Positions 13,460 through 16,704 of a stretch of DNA of 16,704 nt are shown piece after piece. The DNA is taken from positions 1 to 16,704 of the forward strand of contig DATDGI010000124.1 of the NCBI GenBank assembly GCA_036522155.1. Reading direction: 5' to 3'. Every line of letters begins with the position of its first letter. Position 1 is the stretch's first letter. This DNA comes from UBA9676 sp036522155. GTDB taxonomy: Bacteria; Actinomycetota; Actinomycetes; Streptosporangiales; Streptosporangiaceae. A program made the position numbers and the translations under genes. Under the pieces are notes generated by a model that worked only from the letters and a program-made list of their open reading frames with translations, was not told the origin of the DNA and searched no databases.

Positions 13460-13698
13460 GGCAGTCCTCCGGCTGATCACGATAACAGCGGCGCCGCGGC
13501 CGCAGCGGCCAGCGGGGTCCCGCAACCGCTCACGCCGCCGCCACCTGGGCACCTGGTGGCCGGTTGCGATTTGGCAACGGCGCGGAAGATCACTGCCGCC
13601 AACCTTCCCCGGGCGCGTGACCAGGTTTAGCCTGCGATCATCCCGAAGCAGGGTGTCTGGGATCTCTCGTCCCTGGCGCTCCGGGTGGAGGGGGGACG
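13460..13698. promoter_or_regulatory. Divergent regulatory region between cdd and the lipoprotein transcription unit
   Basis: The start codons of cdd and the lipoprotein are 307 bp apart, and this is the part without a coding candidate. It contains the inverted repeat GTTGC-N6-GCAAC (13563-13578), a second GCAACC at 13522-13527 in opposite orientation to the GGTTGC at 13562-13567, and a tandem ACCTGG pair (13543-13557). On the minus strand TATCGT (13479-13484) is a weak -10 candidate for cdd. The repeats are candidate operators for a regulator of nucleoside uptake and degradation; no regulator gene lies in the window. Confidence 0.45.
13605..13633 (+). promoter_or_regulatory. Candidate promoter for the lipoprotein/ABC operon
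   Basis: TAGCCT (13628-13633) is a good actinobacterial -10. With a 17-bp spacer the -35 would be TTCCCC (13605-13610), which is weak. The start would fall near 13640, leaving a leader of about 60 bases before the small ORF at 13699 and about 127 bases before the lipoprotein start. Confidence 0.4.
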
Positions 13699-13770
13699 AT
13701 GATGCGAACGTCGAGAACCACTCCCGGCGCGGCCGATGCAGACGCCCCGGAAGAGGAGGTAACCAAGTGA
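13699..13770 (+). CDS. Small coupled leader ORF before the lipoprotein gene
   Basis: A 23-residue ORF begins with two ATG codons (13699, 13702) behind GGAGGGGGG and ends in a TGA that overlaps the lipoprotein GTG as GTGA. The peptide reads MMRTSRTTPGAADADAPEEE and then VTK. Its Glu-Glu-Glu-Val codons coincide with the lipoprotein's own ribosome site GAGGAGGT, so ribosomes translating the leader pass over that site. This suggests coupling or translational control. No nucleoside-specific or stall motif is evident. Confidence 0.4.
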   Translation: MMRTSRTTPGAADADAPEEEVTK

Positions 13771-14876
13771 GGCAAACGTTGAGGGTCGGCGCCATATTGC
13801 TGGCGGCGGCCCTGCTGGCGGCTGGGTGTGCCAAGCCCAGCAGTTCCAGCACGATTACGATCACGACAGCCAAGTTCACCGGCTGCATGGTCACCGACAC
13901 TGGCGGCATCAACGACAAATCGTTCAACCAGACGTCGTGGCAGGGCATGCAGGCGGCCGCGGCCACCAACCCGAGCAAGATCACGGTTAAGTACCTGCCG
14001 TCCACCACGACCTCGGACTACGCCAAGAACATCAGTACGTTCGAGGCCGCGAAGTGCGGGATCATCGTGACGGTCGGCTTCCTGATGGGCCCGGCGACCC
14101 AGGCCGCCGCCCTGGCCAACTCGAAGCAGAAGTTCGCGATCGTCGACTGCTCGTACGCCTCTTTCTGCCTGTCAACCAAGCCCCATCCGCCGATCGCCAA
14201 GAACATCGACCAGCTGGTCTTCAACACCGTCCAGGACGCCTTCCTCGGCGGCTACCTGGCGGCTGGCATGACCAAGACCGGTAAGGTCGCCACCTACGGC
14301 GGCATGAAGTTCGGCACCGTCACGATCTACATGGACGGCTTCTGGGACGGCGTGCAGTACTACAACAAGCAGCACCACACGCACGTCCAGGTGCTGGGCT
14401 GGAGCGAGCCGTCACAGAACGGCACCTTCGCGGGCAGCTTCACCAACATCACCGCGGGCCAGACCATCGCCAACACGTTCATCCACGACGGCGCGGACAT
14501 CATCTTCCCGGTGGCCGGCGGCGTCGGGCTCGGCTCGGCCAAGGCGGTGCAGACCGCCAACACCTCCGGCAAGCACGTGTCCATGTTCTGGGTGGACACC
14601 GACGGTTGCGTCAGCGCGGCGACCTACTGCCAGTACTTCGTCACCAGCGTGGAAAAGGGCATTGCCACCGCGGTGAAGAATGCTGTGGTCAGCGCGGCCA
14701 ACGGCAGCTTCGCGGGCGGCACCTATGTGGGCACCCTGTCCAACGGCGGGGCCGTGCTGGCGCCCTACCACGACTGGGCGACCAAGGTTCCGGCGTCACT
14801 GCAGAGCGAGCTGAAGACGGTGGAGCAGGCCATCATCAGCGGCTCGATCGTTCCCGCCACCAAGAGCCCGGTCTGA
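13767..14876 (+). CDS. BMP-family nucleoside-binding lipoprotein of an ABC transporter
   Basis: The 369-residue precursor starts at GTG 13767, six bases after GAGGAGGT. The signal peptide MRQTLRVGAILLAAALLAAG ends in a lipobox with Cys21 as the lipidation site. The mature protein has the BMP/PnrA hallmark DTGGINDKSFNQ (about 46-57), TVGFLMGP, a QLVFNTVQDAFLGGYLAAG segment, GKVATYGGMKFGTV, DIIFPVAGGVGLG and FWVDTDGC. BMP-family proteins bind purine or pyrimidine nucleosides outside the membrane and hand them to an ABC importer. The divergent nucleoside-catabolic genes make nucleoside the likely ligand. Several extra cysteines (FTGCMV, KCGIIV, DCSY, SFCLS, DGCVSAATYC) are more than usual and could form disulfides. 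The ATPase gene follows after a strong palindrome. Confidence 0.92.
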   Translation: MRQTLRVGAILLAAALLAAGCAKPSSSSTITITTAKFTGCMVTDTGGINDKSFNQTSWQGMQAAAATNPSKITVKYLPSTTTSDYAKNISTFEAAKCGIIVTVGFLMGPATQAAALANSKQKFAIVDCSYASFCLSTKPHPPIAKNIDQLVFNTVQDAFLGGYLAAGMTKTGKVATYGGMKFGTVTIYMDGFWDGVQYYNKQHHTHVQVLGWSEPSQNGTFAGSFTNITAGQTIANTFIHDGADIIFPVAGGVGLGSAKAVQTANTSGKHVSMFWVDTDGCVSAATYCQYFVTSVEKGIATAVKNAVVSAANGSFAGGTYVGTLSNGGAVLAPYHDWATKVPASLQSELKTVEQAIISGSIVPATKSPV

Positions 14877-14907
14877 TCGGGGTAACGGCAAGGAACGAAG
14901 ATTAAAG

Positions 14908-14947
14908 CTGGTCAGTGCCCCCGGCCGCGGCCGGGGGCACTGACCAG
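14908..14947. terminator. Perfect 40-bp palindrome between the lipoprotein and ATPase genes
   Basis: Bases 14908-14927 (CTGGTCAGTGCCCCCGGCCG) are exactly complementary to 14928-14947, with no mismatch and no spacer. In RNA this makes a very stable GC-rich hairpin 31 bases after the lipoprotein stop. There is no T-run, and the same transport operon continues 23 bases later. It is more likely a partial terminator or an mRNA 3'-end stabiliser than a full stop, allowing more lipoprotein than ATPase to be made. Confidence 0.75.
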
Positions 14948-14970
14948 AGCCGACTGAAGGGTGGCGGCCG

Positions 14971-16610
<1,640 letters not shown>

Positions 16611-16614
<4 letters not shown>

Positions 16615-16704
16615 GTGACCAGCACGAGGCCGAGCCCTCGGCGGCGCCCGCCCCGACCACCACCGCCGAGGACACTGGCACCCCGGCACCGGAGCAGCCG
16701 CGCG
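16611..16704 (+). CDS. Start of the next gene, probable ABC permease, cut by the right edge
   Basis: ATG 16611 overlaps the ATPase stop in ATGA and opens a frame that leaves the window. The 31 visible residues (MSDQHEAEPSAAPAPTTTAE and on) form a Pro/Ala/Thr/Glu-rich, disordered N-terminus. In BMP-type transporter operons the ATPase is followed by two permease genes, and actinobacterial permeases often have such N-terminal extensions. The permease call therefore rests on position only, as no membrane helix is visible yet. Confidence 0.6.

Noticed and set aside
13052..14008. Reading cytidine deaminase as a 318-residue protein with a hydrophobic N-terminal extension
   Set aside because: The extension would run over the lipoprotein start and promoter region. 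ATG 13459 has a strong ribosome site and gives the normal family length.

Overview
The window comes from a high-G+C actinobacterium. The signs are uniformly GC-rich third codon positions, frequent GTG starts, TANNNT-type -10 elements, a leaderless-looking gene, and cytidine/deoxynucleoside salvage genes next to a BMP-type nucleoside ABC transporter. A family or genus cannot be fixed from the sequence alone; a streptomycete- or streptosporangial-like lineage is a guess.

Left part (1-5290), accessory in character. The minus strand at the left edge holds the N-terminus of a membrane protein resembling TcpC-type conjugation proteins. Next come a ribbon-helix-helix (RHH) DNA-binding protein preceded by a small coupled upstream ORF, and a PMT-family membrane glycosyltransferase reading the other way. 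The RHH and glycosyltransferase units share a compact divergent promoter whose two -10 boxes overlap, with a TGATAYCA site in each spacer. After that lie two small unrecognised membrane or surface proteins and a ten-helix membrane protein that looks like a histidine-kinase sensor without its kinase. A scar resembling the 3' end of ychF sits 1.4 kb from the real ychF, whose own last residues are atypical.

Middle (5290-13459), a tight minus-strand run: cdd, deoA, adenosine deaminase, deoC, a TPR protein, an aldehyde dehydrogenase, a catalytically dead half-ALDH and ychF. Most junctions overlap or are separated by under 45 bp. The logic is nucleoside catabolism: Cdd and adenosine deaminase remove amino groups, DeoA releases deoxyribose 1-phosphate, DeoC makes acetaldehyde plus glyceraldehyde 3-phosphate, and the ALDH pair plausibly disposes of the aldehyde. 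Phosphopentomutase, needed between DeoA and DeoC, is not in the window.

Right part (13460-16704), divergent plus-strand uptake operon: a small leader ORF, a BMP-family lipoprotein, a perfect 40-bp palindrome, a double-domain ABC ATPase and the first codons of a probable permease. It would bring in the nucleosides that the divergent operon degrades.

No CRISPR array, tRNA, rRNA, integrase or transposase was seen. The most unusual items are the split ALDH16-like pair, the ychF 3'-end scar, the overlapping divergent promoter with paired operators, and the 40-bp palindrome between the lipoprotein and ATPase genes.
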